63,605 nucleotides of DNA, taken from Chlorobium ferrooxidans DSM 13031 (GTDB lineage: Bacteria > Bacteroidota > Chlorobiia > Chlorobiales > Chlorobiaceae). The DNA is taken from assembly GCF_000168715.1 (NCBI RefSeq), contig NZ_AASE01000015.1:1-63605 (forward strand), read 5' to 3'. A program made the translations under genes and the position numbers. The notes beneath the pieces were generated by a model, which had not been told where the DNA came from, did not search any database, and was given only the letters and a program-made list of their open reading frames with translations. Shown in pieces: positions 1 through 8,403 of the stretch; the first letter of the stretch is position 1, and each line of letters opens with the position of its first letter.

Positions 1-631
1 CCGAGCTGTCGGTAATGAATCCCCAGTAAACCGTAAACTCCGGAAGCAGCATGTTTGACATGTTCTCCCTGACGTAGGGAAAGAGTTTGACAAGGGAGGT
101 TCCTGCAAAGCTCTCACTGCGGTTTGCAAAGTACTCTTTCGACATGGCATTGGGATCGGAGTTATCCCATTTCGTTTCATAGAGCAGGTCGTGCAGCTTC
201 TCTTCGGCTTTCTCCCACCGGGTCTGACCGTACTTGAAGCGGGTCAGCATCGGTTCAGGGTCACCCGGAAGAGGGCCGAGCAGTGCCTGCACGGCCGTTT
301 TGACCTGCCCGTATTTCGGGCGGTACTCATCCTGGCGCTCAGGCGTCATCGCGGCCATTTCACTCTCGAATCCGGAAAGCATCTCGTAAACCTTTGCCCG
401 GTATCGATCTGACGATGCGATCGCTGTCTCCAGTTCCCGGCTGTCACCCCGGTTGAACTCACTCAGCAGCATTTTGCGGTGCTCAACCGTACCGGTAAAA
501 AACACGGCTCCGAGCCCATTGGTTACAATCGGCACCAGCACGACCATCAGGGCGAGCGCCATTATGACAATTGAACCGATACCGACAGAGGTGAACGAAC
601 GATCCAGAAGTTTCCTGGTTCCGAGATTCAT
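1..631 (-). CDS. pstA: Phosphate ABC transporter permease PstA, N-terminal part (gene runs off the window)
   Basis: This is an open frame of about 210 residues from an ATG at 631 that continues past base 1. It begins with a basic stretch and one transmembrane helix (about residues 17-38). A long hydrophilic, probably periplasmic segment of about 170 residues follows, rich in charged residues and without further helices. The permease core would lie outside the window. The call rests mainly on position: it is third in a minus-strand pstS-pstC-x series, 48 bp after pstC, where PstA is expected. An enlarged domain between the first and second helices is not typical of enterobacterial PstA. It could be another membrane protein, but the context makes PstA the best guess. 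Confidence 0.6.
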   Translation of the reverse strand, partial: MNLGTRKLLDRSFTSVGIGSIVIMALALMVVLVPIVTNGLGAVFFTGTVEHRKMLLSEFNRGDSRELETAIASSDRYRAKVYEMLSGFESEMAAMTPERQDEYRPKYGQVKTAVQALLGPLPGDPEPMLTRFKYGQTRWEKAEEKLHDLLYETKWDNSDPNAMSKEYFANRSESFAGTSLVKLFPYVRENMSNMLLPEFTVYWGFITDSS

Positions 632-679
632 AACAACAGGGTTAAATGAGCAAAATGCGGCAGCTACACTCTCCGGAAC

Positions 680-1891
680 CTACTGGCCGGAGAGGATTCT
701 GCGCTGGCGCACCACAATTCTTTCACTGACGAGATTACAGATAAAGCTGATAACAAGCAGAAGCAGTCCCATGGCAAACAGGACGTGATAGCGGGCTGAA
801 CCGGTAACCTGGTCGGCCTCACCCATATCACCGGCAATGGTAGCGGTCAGGGTTCTGATTGCTTCAAGGTAGTTGAACCAGGGCTCGGGAATGTGGGCCG
901 AGTTGCCGGATGCCATCCAGACCACCATGGTTTCACCGAGTGAACGCATAATGCCGAGAATGACGGCCGCAAGAATACCGCTGCTGGCTGCCGGAAGAAT
1001 TGTTTTTACAATTGTCTCGGCCCTGGTGGCTCCGAGCGCGTAACTGCCCTCACGAATATCTCGCCCGACCGCCTGAAGGGCATCTTCGGAAACACTGACA
1101 ATGGTCGGCAGTGCCATAAAACTCAGAATAATGGAGACGTTCAAGGCGTTGGTACCGGTCAGAATCTCGATGGCATGCAGAAGGGTGCCTACGCGATAGA
1201 GAAGCCCGGCGGAAAGCAGGCCGAAGAGGAGTACCGATAACAGGTTGAGCTGTTTACGCCGCGCAGGGTCTTTAATACGGGTAGTCAGCAGGTCGGACAG
1301 GACAATAACAAAGAGCACCGTGAAGGGAGCTGCCAGAATCCACCAGGCCCACATCAACAGAGCGCCTCCTTTGTCCTGAAGCAGCGGAGCGAAAACAACA
1401 AGAGCGAAAAAACCGAACGCTACCGAGGGAATGGCGGCAAGCATCTCGATGACCGGTTTGGCATACTGGCGTATGGAAAACGGAAGAATATCACTCAAAC
1501 ATATTGCAGCAGCTATACCCATCGGAACGGCAATCATTGCCGAGCCGAGCGTCACCATCAGACTGCCATAGATAATTGATAGTGCACCGAATTTCCCGGG
1601 CTCATCAGCCGGATACCACTCTGAAGTTGTGAAGAATTCGCTGAAGCCCCTCAGCTCAAAAAACGGGATGGCATCGCGGGCAACAAAATAAAAGATAAAC
1701 AGGACGACAACTGCCACAAAAGAGGCCAGTACCAGCAGAAGAAGCTCTCCTGCCCTGTTTACTGCCTTCTGTATGGTTCGCTTGCGGCTGCTTACCACAA
1801 AGGTGTTTGTGCGGTTCCGCTCCCCGCCCCTCTCTTCAGCCATAACTGTTGCGTCTGTTTGCTTGACTAATAATTCGTCTTCACCGGCCAA
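680..1891 (-). CDS. pstC: Phosphate ABC transporter permease PstC
   Basis: A 403-residue inner-membrane permease that with PstA forms the channel for high-affinity phosphate import. The cytoplasmic N-terminus (about 45 residues) is followed by a first helix and a periplasmic stretch. The binding-protein-dependent permease core comes next, with the EAA-type loop near GSYALGATRAETI and the LGETMVVWMASGN segment typical of PstC. A hydrophobic insertion of roughly 70-80 residues around the middle makes it longer than E. coli PstC (319 aa). The chosen start is TTG at 1891 because AGGAG lies just upstream. An in-frame ATG at 1843 has no such site and would remove 16 residues. It lies downstream of pstS, behind a terminator-like hairpin. 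Confidence 0.92.
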   Translation of the reverse strand: MAGEDELLVKQTDATVMAEERGGERNRTNTFVVSSRKRTIQKAVNRAGELLLLVLASFVAVVVLFIFYFVARDAIPFFELRGFSEFFTTSEWYPADEPGKFGALSIIYGSLMVTLGSAMIAVPMGIAAAICLSDILPFSIRQYAKPVIEMLAAIPSVAFGFFALVVFAPLLQDKGGALLMWAWWILAAPFTVLFVIVLSDLLTTRIKDPARRKQLNLLSVLLFGLLSAGLLYRVGTLLHAIEILTGTNALNVSIILSFMALPTIVSVSEDALQAVGRDIREGSYALGATRAETIVKTILPAASSGILAAVILGIMRSLGETMVVWMASGNSAHIPEPWFNYLEAIRTLTATIAGDMGEADQVTGSARYHVLFAMGLLLLVISFICNLVSERIVVRQRRILSGQ

Positions 1892-1984
1892 TTGCTCCTG
1901 AAAGCTCCTAATCTATGGGGTTTCATGCAAGGAACCAAAGGTTGTTATGTTACAAATTTGCAACAATTGGAAAGCTATGCGGAA

Positions 1985-2018
1985 CAAAAACGCCGGTATC
2001 GTTGATGAACACCGGCGT
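1985..2018 (-). terminator. Intrinsic terminator/attenuator between pstS and pstC
   Basis: Read on the minus strand just after the pstS stop, an 8-bp perfect stem (ACGCCGGT/ACCGGCGT, bases 2018-2011 and 1997-1990) encloses a 13-nt loop and is followed by TTTTTG. Its place between the binding-protein gene and the permease genes suggests partial termination, giving more PstS than PstCA. This is inference from structure only. Confidence 0.7.
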
Positions 2019-2050
2019 ATTGAAAGGGAGTTGACTAACCATTTTAATAA

Positions 2051-2863
2051 TCAGCGATTAACAAAACCAAGCTCACTGATCATACCTTTGCCATCTGCCG
2101 TTTTCGGTAAATCGACAAACTGTTTGACCACCCCTGTCGGCTGACCATTGGTATAGAAGTAGAGCGGTCTTGCTACGGGATAGCTGCCGCTCCTGACCGT
2201 TTTAACATCCGGCATCACTCCATTAACAGCAACCGCTTTCACCGAACGGTCTACAAAGCCCAGACCGAGATAACCAATGGCTGTAGGAGTTGAACTGACT
2301 CTGCTTTTAACAGAACCATTGCTTGACTGGGTTTCGGCACTCCCTTTGATCTGAACACCTTTGCCTACAACCAGATCCCTGAATGACTCCGCCGTACCGC
2401 TGTTTGATTCGCGCTGAATAACCACAATATTTGCATTTGGACCGCCAACCTGCTTCCAGTTGGTAATGCGTCCGTTATAGATGCTGCTGATCTGGGTTTT
2501 TGTCATTGCCCGAACCGGATTGGAGGGATGCACAACAATTGCCAGACCGTCCATTGCCACAACCGTTGCAACCGGATTTACACCTTTTTTTCTTGCAGCG
2601 GCAAGTTCCGCATCTTTCATTGGTCGGGAGAGTGTTGCAATCGTGCACGATCCATTGATCAGGCTTTTGGCTCCGTTGCCGCTTCCCGACTCGCTGACCG
2701 ATACTCGAACCCCGTATTTTCTTGTAAAATATGCCGCAAATGATTTTGCAACCGGGCCGACAGTAGTCGAACCATCAAGTACAACGGTTTTTACAGGCGC
2801 AGCTGATCCTGCTTCCGCAGTAAAAGAGAGAAGGGCAACAAGCAGCAGTAATTTTTTTATCAT
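2051..2863 (-). CDS. pstS: Phosphate-binding periplasmic protein PstS
   Basis: A 270-residue exported solute-binding protein that delivers phosphate to PstCA. A signal peptide of about 21 residues (MIKKLLLLVALLSFTAEAGSA) precedes the mature PBP-like fold. Phosphate-binding elements are visible: DGSTTVGP near residue 31, SESGSGNGAKSL near 57-68, and QRESNSGTAESF near 150-161, with SGT as the classical contact. It heads the pst series, and a hairpin terminator follows it. No confident Pho box was found upstream. Confidence 0.93.
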   Translation of the reverse strand: MIKKLLLLVALLSFTAEAGSAAPVKTVVLDGSTTVGPVAKSFAAYFTRKYGVRVSVSESGSGNGAKSLINGSCTIATLSRPMKDAELAAARKKGVNPVATVVAMDGLAIVVHPSNPVRAMTKTQISSIYNGRITNWKQVGGPNANIVVIQRESNSGTAESFRDLVVGKGVQIKGSAETQSSNGSVKSRVSSTPTAIGYLGLGFVDRSVKAVAVNGVMPDVKTVRSGSYPVARPLYFYTNGQPTGVVKQFVDLPKTADGKGMISELGFVNR

Positions 2864-3274
2864 GTTTCAAGAGTTTCTTTGATGATGTTAAGCTTCTTCA
2901 GCGCATAACACAGCGTCATGCATAAAAGGAAGCGTTCAGGTAACCGGATAAAACGATGAACATGACCTGACGCGCTTCAAGATAATTCCCTCCACGATAA
3001 CATTGAAATTTAAATATCTAGCAACACACTCCTGTGCTAAAAAGTGCGATCCGTCCATTATTAACTTTATCCGTATTCATGCATCATTTATGAACAGGGT
3101 GCAGAGCATACTCCTGCCGCTCAATTTCAATAACGCTTGACAGTTGCCTATTCAGTCACTATTTTGACTCAAGAAACTTATGTTGAGGTTTTATTGTTTT
3201 TTTGCATTGTAAATGATAACTGATAACTAATTGTAACTGATAACTAATTGTAACTGATAACTATTAATGACACT
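2864..3274. promoter_or_regulatory. Divergent intergenic region between pstS and the metallopeptidase gene
   Basis: These 411 bp hold no credible ORF. They must contain the minus-strand promoter of the pst genes and the plus-strand promoter of the peptidase gene. The right part is AT-rich and carries a 17-bp tandem repeat immediately before the peptidase start. I looked for PhoB-type direct repeats and saw none convincing enough to annotate. Confidence 0.5.
3218..3263. repeat. 17-bp tandem repeat, about 2.7 copies
   Basis: The unit AACTGATAACTAATTGT occurs perfectly at 3218-3234 and 3235-3251. A third, truncated copy follows at 3252-3263. The array ends 11 bp before the ATG of the peptidase gene, so it lies in the promoter/5' leader. 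It may be a simple slippage repeat or tandem binding sites. Confidence 0.9.
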
Positions 3275-3967
3275 ATGTATTTAGATCCTCTCTATTTTGT
3301 TTTTGCCCTCCCTCCGATGCTTCTCGGGTTATGGGCCCAGTTCAAGGTAAAATCCGCTTTTAAAAAATACTCCCGGGTACCAACCCAGAGCGGTGTCAGC
3401 GGCTCACAGGCCGCACGGCGTATTCTGGAACGTGGAGGAGTCGGTAATGTAACGGTTGAAGCCACTCACGGAATGCTTTCCGATCACTATGACCCGCGCC
3501 ACAAGGCTCTTCGTCTGAGCGAAGAGGTTTTCAGTCTGGCAAGTATAGCCTCGGTAGGTGTTGCCGCTCACGAAGCTGGACATGCACTTCAGGATAAAAC
3601 AGGCTATATGCCGCTGCAACTGCGTTCAATCATGGTTCCGGCTGTCTCTATCGGCAGCAATCTCGGTCCGATTATTTTCATGGCCGGTATTTTCCTTGCC
3701 GGTACACTCGGCACCACTCTTGCATGGGCCGGGATAGCCCTTTTCGGCGCAACTGCACTCTTCGCTCTGGTTACCCTTCCGGTGGAGTTCGATGCAAGCC
3801 GCCGGGCAAAAGAGCTTCTTGTCTCTCAGGGAATTGTTTCAAGTGCCGAGATGAAAGGAATCAACGCCGTACTGAATGCTGCCGCGCTTACCTATGTTGC
3901 CGCCGCTGCCCAGGCCATCATGCAGCTTGTCTACTTCCTCTCCATCATGAACCGCCGGGACTCGTAA
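3275..3967 (+). CDS. Membrane-associated neutral zinc metallopeptidase (YugP/PF04298 type)
   Basis: A 230-residue protein with the zincin motif HEAGH at residues 99-103, an N-terminal hydrophobic segment (residues 5-20) and two or three further hydrophobic stretches in the C-terminal half. A later conserved segment, PVEFDASRRAKELL, is where the family places further active-site and ligand residues. This matches the small family represented by B. subtilis YugP, whose substrates are not established. The gene stands alone, and its ATG follows the tandem repeat directly with no strong ribosome-binding site. Confidence 0.85.
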   Translation: MYLDPLYFVFALPPMLLGLWAQFKVKSAFKKYSRVPTQSGVSGSQAARRILERGGVGNVTVEATHGMLSDHYDPRHKALRLSEEVFSLASIASVGVAAHEAGHALQDKTGYMPLQLRSIMVPAVSIGSNLGPIIFMAGIFLAGTLGTTLAWAGIALFGATALFALVTLPVEFDASRRAKELLVSQGIVSSAEMKGINAVLNAAALTYVAAAAQAIMQLVYFLSIMNRRDS

Positions 3968-3993
3968 TATTAATTTTGACTTTTTTCCTATTG

Positions 3994-4023
3994 GTCCTAT
4001 ACAACATATAGGGCCTATAGGAC
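3994..4023. repeat. Inverted repeat GTCCTATA...TATAGGAC
   Basis: The arms GTCCTATA (3994-4001) and TATAGGAC (4016-4023) could form an 8-bp stem downstream of the peptidase gene. The loop contains a second, nearly palindromic TATAGGGCCTATA. No T-tract follows, so a terminator role is uncertain. GTCCT-type words recur in other intergenic patches of this window. Confidence 0.55.
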
Positions 4024-4102
4024 TTATAGATGCAACAAGAGCCCATCAAGGAAGTTCAGTCCGTTTTTTTCAAAGCAATTTCAATTATAACCCCGTTCAT
4101 CA

Positions 4103-5590
4103 TTGAAAAACAGTTTTCGTAAAAAACCGCTCTCGCTGCTGCTTGAGGAGATGAAAAGTGAGCACAGGCTGCACAGGGTGCTTGGGCCGGTTGCCCTTAC
4201 CAGTCTTGGTGTCGGCGCCATTATCGGGACAGGAATCTTCGTCCTTATCGGTGTTGCTGCTCATGATAAAGCCGGACCTGCGGTAACGCTCTCATTTGCC
4301 CTTGCCGGTCTGGCCTGTATATTCGCCGCACTCTGCTATGCCGAGTTTGCTTCTATGGTGCCGGTTGCCGGATCAGCCTACACCTATGCCTATGCAACAC
4401 TGGGTGAACTGTTTGCCTGGATTATCGGATGGGATCTGATTCTGGAGTACGGAGTTGCCTCGGCAACCGTTGCACACGGATGGTCGCACTACTTCCAGGA
4501 TTTCATCGGTATATTCGGCCTCGGGGTCCCCCTGCTCTTTGCCAAGGCACCGCTTGACTTTGATCCATCAACAGGGGTAATGAGTTTTACCGGTGCCTGG
4601 CTTGATCTTCCGGCTGTACTCATTACCTTTATCGTCACCGTTATCCTTGTCAAGGGCATCAGGGAGAGTGCCCGGTTCAATGCCGGGATGGTTATCGTCA
4701 AGGTTGCCATCGTGCTGCTCGTCATCGTACTCGGGGCAATGCACGTCCACCCTGAAAATTGGACGCCCTTCGCTCCGTTCGGCTATTCCGGTCTCTCCAT
4801 CTTCGGCAAGACCATTCTCGGCGATGCGAGCCCTGAAGGAGCACCGGTCGGAGTGCTTGCCGGTGCGGCCATGATTTTCTTCGCCTATATCGGCTTCGAC
4901 TCCATTTCAACCCATGCCGAGGAGGCTAAAAATCCCCAGCGCGATATCCCGATCGCGCTCATCAGCTCACTCGTCATCTGCACCATTCTCTATATTTCTG
5001 TAGCAGCCGTCATCACCGGCATGGTCCCTTACAACCTTATCAGTATTGACGCACCGGTCTCCAACGCTTTCAAGCAGGTCGGCATCGGCTGGGCCCAGTT
5101 TGTCATCTCCCTTGGAGCCATCACCGGCATCACCTCGGTGCTTCTGGTGATGATGCTCAGCCAGCCGAGAATCTTTCTGGCTATGGCCCGGGACGGCCTC
5201 CTGCCGAAATCATTTTTCGGCGCCATTCATGAAAAGTTCAGAACACCCTGGAAATCCACCATCCTGACCGGGTCGTTTGTTGCCCTTCTCGGTGCGCTGC
5301 TCCCCTTGCGCCTTCTTGCGGAGCTGGTCAATATCGGCACGCTCTTCGCCTTTGTTGTTGTCTGCAGCGCAGTACTTATCATGAGAAAAAAACATCCTGA
5401 AGCTGAACGCCCCTTCAGGGCTCCCCTGGTGCCATTCGTACCGCTTGCAGGTATTCTGACCTGCCTCACCCTCATGTTCTCTCTTCCCGCCGAGAACTGG
5501 ATACGACTCATTGTGTGGCTGCTTATCGGCATGGTAATCTACTATTTCTATGGCCGCAAGCACAGCGCCCTGAACAACCTGAACCGATAA
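4103..5590 (+). CDS. Amino acid permease, APC superfamily (cationic amino acid transporter-like)
   Basis: A 495-residue inner-membrane transporter with about 12-13 hydrophobic helices. The first helix carries GVGAIIGTGIFVLIG (about residues 36-50), the substrate-binding glycine-rich motif of APC permeases. A later segment, AYIGFDSISTHAEEAKNPQR, is typical of the CAT/YfnA branch. The start is TTG at 4103: the N-terminal FRKKPLSLLLEEM... aligns with the usual amphipathic N-terminus of this branch, which an ATG start at 4151 would delete. No clear ribosome-binding site was seen. The substrate cannot be read from sequence. Confidence 0.9.
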   Translation: MKNSFRKKPLSLLLEEMKSEHRLHRVLGPVALTSLGVGAIIGTGIFVLIGVAAHDKAGPAVTLSFALAGLACIFAALCYAEFASMVPVAGSAYTYAYATLGELFAWIIGWDLILEYGVASATVAHGWSHYFQDFIGIFGLGVPLLFAKAPLDFDPSTGVMSFTGAWLDLPAVLITFIVTVILVKGIRESARFNAGMVIVKVAIVLLVIVLGAMHVHPENWTPFAPFGYSGLSIFGKTILGDASPEGAPVGVLAGAAMIFFAYIGFDSISTHAEEAKNPQRDIPIALISSLVICTILYISVAAVITGMVPYNLISIDAPVSNAFKQVGIGWAQFVISLGAITGITSVLLVMMLSQPRIFLAMARDGLLPKSFFGAIHEKFRTPWKSTILTGSFVALLGALLPLRLLAELVNIGTLFAFVVVCSAVLIMRKKHPEAERPFRAPLVPFVPLAGILTCLTLMFSLPAENWIRLIVWLLIGMVIYYFYGRKHSALNNLNR

Positions 5591-5601
5591 GCAGAGAAGC
5601 C

Positions 5602-6300
5602 ATGAACCGCAAAGTCTTTCTCATCACCGGAGCGTCAACCGGTATCGGCGAAGCGACCGCCCGGCGTGCCGTTGAAGCCGGCTTCACTGTTGTGTTAGCT
5701 GCCCGCTCCACCGCAAAGCTTCAGCAGCTTCAGAGCGAACTCGGCTCCGCCCGCTCGCTTGCCGTCACCTGCGATGTCTCCAACTGGCAATCCCAGCAGA
5801 AGATGCTGCAAGAGACTCTCGAACGGTTCGGACGACTGGATGTGGTCTTTGCCAACGCCGGATTTTCCAAAGGCTCAACCTTTTTCGGCGGTGAAGATAA
5901 GGCTGAAGAGTGGAAGGAGATGGTGCTGGTCAATGTATTCGGTGCCGCTGCCACAGCCCGCCTGACTCTGCCGGAACTGGTAAAAACCGGCGGTCACTTT
6001 CTTCTTACCGGCTCAGTGGTTGGTCGTACCACCTCCATCAGAAACCTCTACTCTGCCACCAAGTGGGCGGTCACCGGTATGGCCCAGGCTATCCGCAACG
6101 AAATGGCGGGAAGAGGAGTCCGCGTAACGCTGGTTGAACCGGGAGTTGTGGACACTCCCTTCTGGGACAACATCCAGAAACCCGATACTCCGGAACTTCA
6201 GCCCGACGATATTGCCCGGGCTGTCATCTATGCCGTGAGCCAGCCACCACATGTCGATGTCAATGAAATCCTTATTCGCCCGACCGGTCAGCCGAATTAA
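5602..6300 (+). CDS. Short-chain dehydrogenase/reductase (classical SDR)
   Basis: A 232-residue Rossmann-fold oxidoreductase. It has the nucleotide motif GASTGIG (residues 10-16), NAG (85-87), the catalytic serine in LTGSVVG (S138) and YSATK (Y150, K154). The gene starts 11 bp after the permease stop, with AGAAG upstream of the ATG, so the two may be co-transcribed. An upstream in-frame ATG at 5515 lies inside the permease gene and would add an unrelated N-terminus. The substrate is unknown; the sequence resembles the YdfG/serine-dehydrogenase-like branch. Confidence 0.9.
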   Translation: MNRKVFLITGASTGIGEATARRAVEAGFTVVLAARSTAKLQQLQSELGSARSLAVTCDVSNWQSQQKMLQETLERFGRLDVVFANAGFSKGSTFFGGEDKAEEWKEMVLVNVFGAAATARLTLPELVKTGGHFLLTGSVVGRTTSIRNLYSATKWAVTGMAQAIRNEMAGRGVRVTLVEPGVVDTPFWDNIQKPDTPELQPDDIARAVIYAVSQPPHVDVNEILIRPTGQPN

Positions 6301-6329
6301 ATCAAAAACCCAATTCATCATCAACATCA

Positions 6330-6968
6330 ATGCTGATAACCTTTGAAGGGATCGACGGTGCAGGAAAATCAACACAGATAAAAAAACTTGTCAGCTATCT
6401 GGCCGACAGTGGCCGGGAGGTGCTGACCCTCAGGGAACCGGGAGGAACCGAAGTTGCTGAAAAAATCCGTCTCATACTTCTCGAAAGCCGCCACGAAATA
6501 AGCCCCGTCGGAGAGCTCCTGCTCTTTTCGGCAAGCAGGGCCGAGCTCATACATGAGGTCATCAAACCTGCACTTGCAGAAAATAAAATTGTTATTCTCG
6601 ATCGTTTTTTTGATTCCACAACCGCCTATCAGGGATATGGACGCGGTATCGACCTCGAGCTGCTCCGCTCTATTATTGCGATTTCAACATGCGGTATAAC
6701 CCCCGATATCACCTTCTATCTTGATATCAAGCCGGAAGAGGCCCTCAGCAGAAAATTTTCCGCAAAATCGATTCCTCTCGCATTCGACAGCAGTGAACTG
6801 GACCGCATGGAGCGCTCGGGACTGCAATTCTATCAAAATGTCCGTCAGGGTTACCTCAATATCCTGAAAGAGAGCAACGGACGCATGTTCTGTCTGAATG
6901 CCCTTGAGAAACCCGAAGAGATTCACCGTCGTATAATCGCACTGCTGCATGAGCGTTTGCAAACATGA
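6330..6968 (+). CDS. tmk: Thymidylate kinase
   Basis: A 212-residue enzyme phosphorylating dTMP to dTDP. It has the P-loop [12 protein letters not shown] (residues 4-15), the REPGGT loop (about 36-41) and the [15 protein letters not shown] substrate motif (about 90-104). Length and motif order are normal. It begins 29 bp after the SDR gene on the same strand. Confidence 0.96.
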   Translation: MLITFEGIDGAGKSTQIKKLVSYLADSGREVLTLREPGGTEVAEKIRLILLESRHEISPVGELLLFSASRAELIHEVIKPALAENKIVILDRFFDSTTAYQGYGRGIDLELLRSIIAISTCGITPDITFYLDIKPEEALSRKFSAKSIPLAFDSSELDRMERSGLQFYQNVRQGYLNILKESNGRMFCLNALEKPEEIHRRIIALLHERLQT

Positions 6969-7117
6969 ACGCGTACTTTGGCACCGATCAAATGCCTGAG
7001 GATTCAATTGTTACCGGAGTGTTATTTATCAAAGTTTTCTGAAGATTTTAAGCGGATTTTTGATTAGATTGCTATACACTTGATTACAAAATCGTCACCT
7101 CCTTATACCGGTCGCGC

Positions 7118-8380
7118 ATGCACGAGAGTATTCTTAAAGAGCGTCATCTGAGCACCTATACATCCTCGATTACCTTGCAGGATATCAGAACGCTGAAAGA
7201 GCTTTACCAGCTCAAGGCAGAGACTCGCGAACTGCGGGAACCGATTGTCAAAAACATCATCAAGCAGAGGGTTGTCGGGCAGACCTGTGTAGAGTCACTG
7301 AAAAATGCGCTCTACTCACTGGAGACCATCTATATTGATGATGACACCGGACACCGCCTGCTTCGACTTGACGGCATGAAGCAGATAGAGGTTGATCTGA
7401 CCTATGAGATCAGGGAGCTCCAGAAGGATATCTACTATCTGGAATACGGTGAAGACAAGTTTATCGATTACCTGGCCAAGTTCATGCCGGAATTCCGCTC
7501 CTATGTCAACAACGGAGTCAGGACTCTCAGGGGAAAACAGTTCAACGCGTTCATTACCGATCGGGACGGAACCACCAACAACTACTGCGGACGATACCGA
7601 TCCTCGGTTCAGCCAATCTATAACTCGGTATTCCTTACCCGTTTTGCCAAAAACTGCTGCCGCTACCCTATCATCATCACCTCAGCTCCGCTTAAAGATT
7701 TCGGCATCCTCAACGTCTCGATCAATCCGAGCAATACCTTTGTCTATGCCGGCTCAAAGGGACGCGAATTTATTGATCTCAATGAAGATTTCAACAGCTT
7801 CCCCATTGATGAACAGAAGCAGAAACTGATCCGCCTCCTGAACGACCGGATGCTGGTGCTGCTGCAGGATCCGAATTTCGAAAAATTCAACTTTATCGGT
7901 TCCGCCCTGCAGATCAAGTTCGGCCAGACCACGGTCGCCCGGCAGGATATCAGCCGTTCAATCAAGGATGATGAATCAGCTGCTTTTCTTGAAAGGGTCA
8001 AAGGTGTAGTGCGGGAAATAGATCCGAGCGGCAGAAATTTCAGAATTGAGGATACCGGGCTTGATATAGAGATCATTCTGACCATTGATGGCTCCTCTGC
8101 AGAGGCACCGATCAAGGATTTTGACAAGGGAGACGGCCTTGCCTTTATCTGCAGCAAACTGGATATGGCCACCACAAAAGGCCCGCATCTTGTCTGCGGC
8201 GATACCCCTTCGGACATTCCCATGCTGAAAAAGGCGATGGAGATGTTTGATGATGTCTGGGCTGTTTTTGTAACCAGGGATGAGAAGCTCAGGCAGACCG
8301 TTGCCGATATCTGTCCCAACAGCTTTACCGTCCCCTACCCTGATATTCTTCTGACTATTCTCGGGCTCCTTTCATTATAA
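7118..8380 (+). CDS. Trehalose-phosphatase-like HAD-superfamily protein
   Basis: A 420-residue protein. An N-terminal helical segment (residues 1-140) without a recognised family is followed by a HAD phosphatase of the trehalose-6-phosphate phosphatase type. Motif I is [11 protein letters not shown] (nucleophile D148, acid D150). Motif II is ITSAP, and motif IV is the [10 protein letters not shown] segment near residue 367. It precedes the HAD-GH65 gene by 23 bp, so the two are probably one operon. A disaccharide phosphate is the likely substrate, with trehalose-6-phosphate as first candidate. No trehalose-phosphate synthase gene lies nearby. The long N-terminal extension is unusual for OtsB. 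Confidence 0.75.
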   Translation: MHESILKERHLSTYTSSITLQDIRTLKELYQLKAETRELREPIVKNIIKQRVVGQTCVESLKNALYSLETIYIDDDTGHRLLRLDGMKQIEVDLTYEIRELQKDIYYLEYGEDKFIDYLAKFMPEFRSYVNNGVRTLRGKQFNAFITDRDGTTNNYCGRYRSSVQPIYNSVFLTRFAKNCCRYPIIITSAPLKDFGILNVSINPSNTFVYAGSKGREFIDLNEDFNSFPIDEQKQKLIRLLNDRMLVLLQDPNFEKFNFIGSALQIKFGQTTVARQDISRSIKDDESAAFLERVKGVVREIDPSGRNFRIEDTGLDIEIILTIDGSSAEAPIKDFDKGDGLAFICSKLDMATTKGPHLVCGDTPSDIPMLKKAMEMFDDVWAVFVTRDEKLRQTVADICPNSFTVPYPDILLTILGLLSL

Positions 8381-8403
8381 TCACCTAATTTTTTTTCAAC
8401 GGT

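Noticed and set aside
2881..2990. Possible Pho box upstream of pstS
   Set aside because: Words resembling TGTTATG and CGTCATG occur, but not as properly spaced direct repeats.
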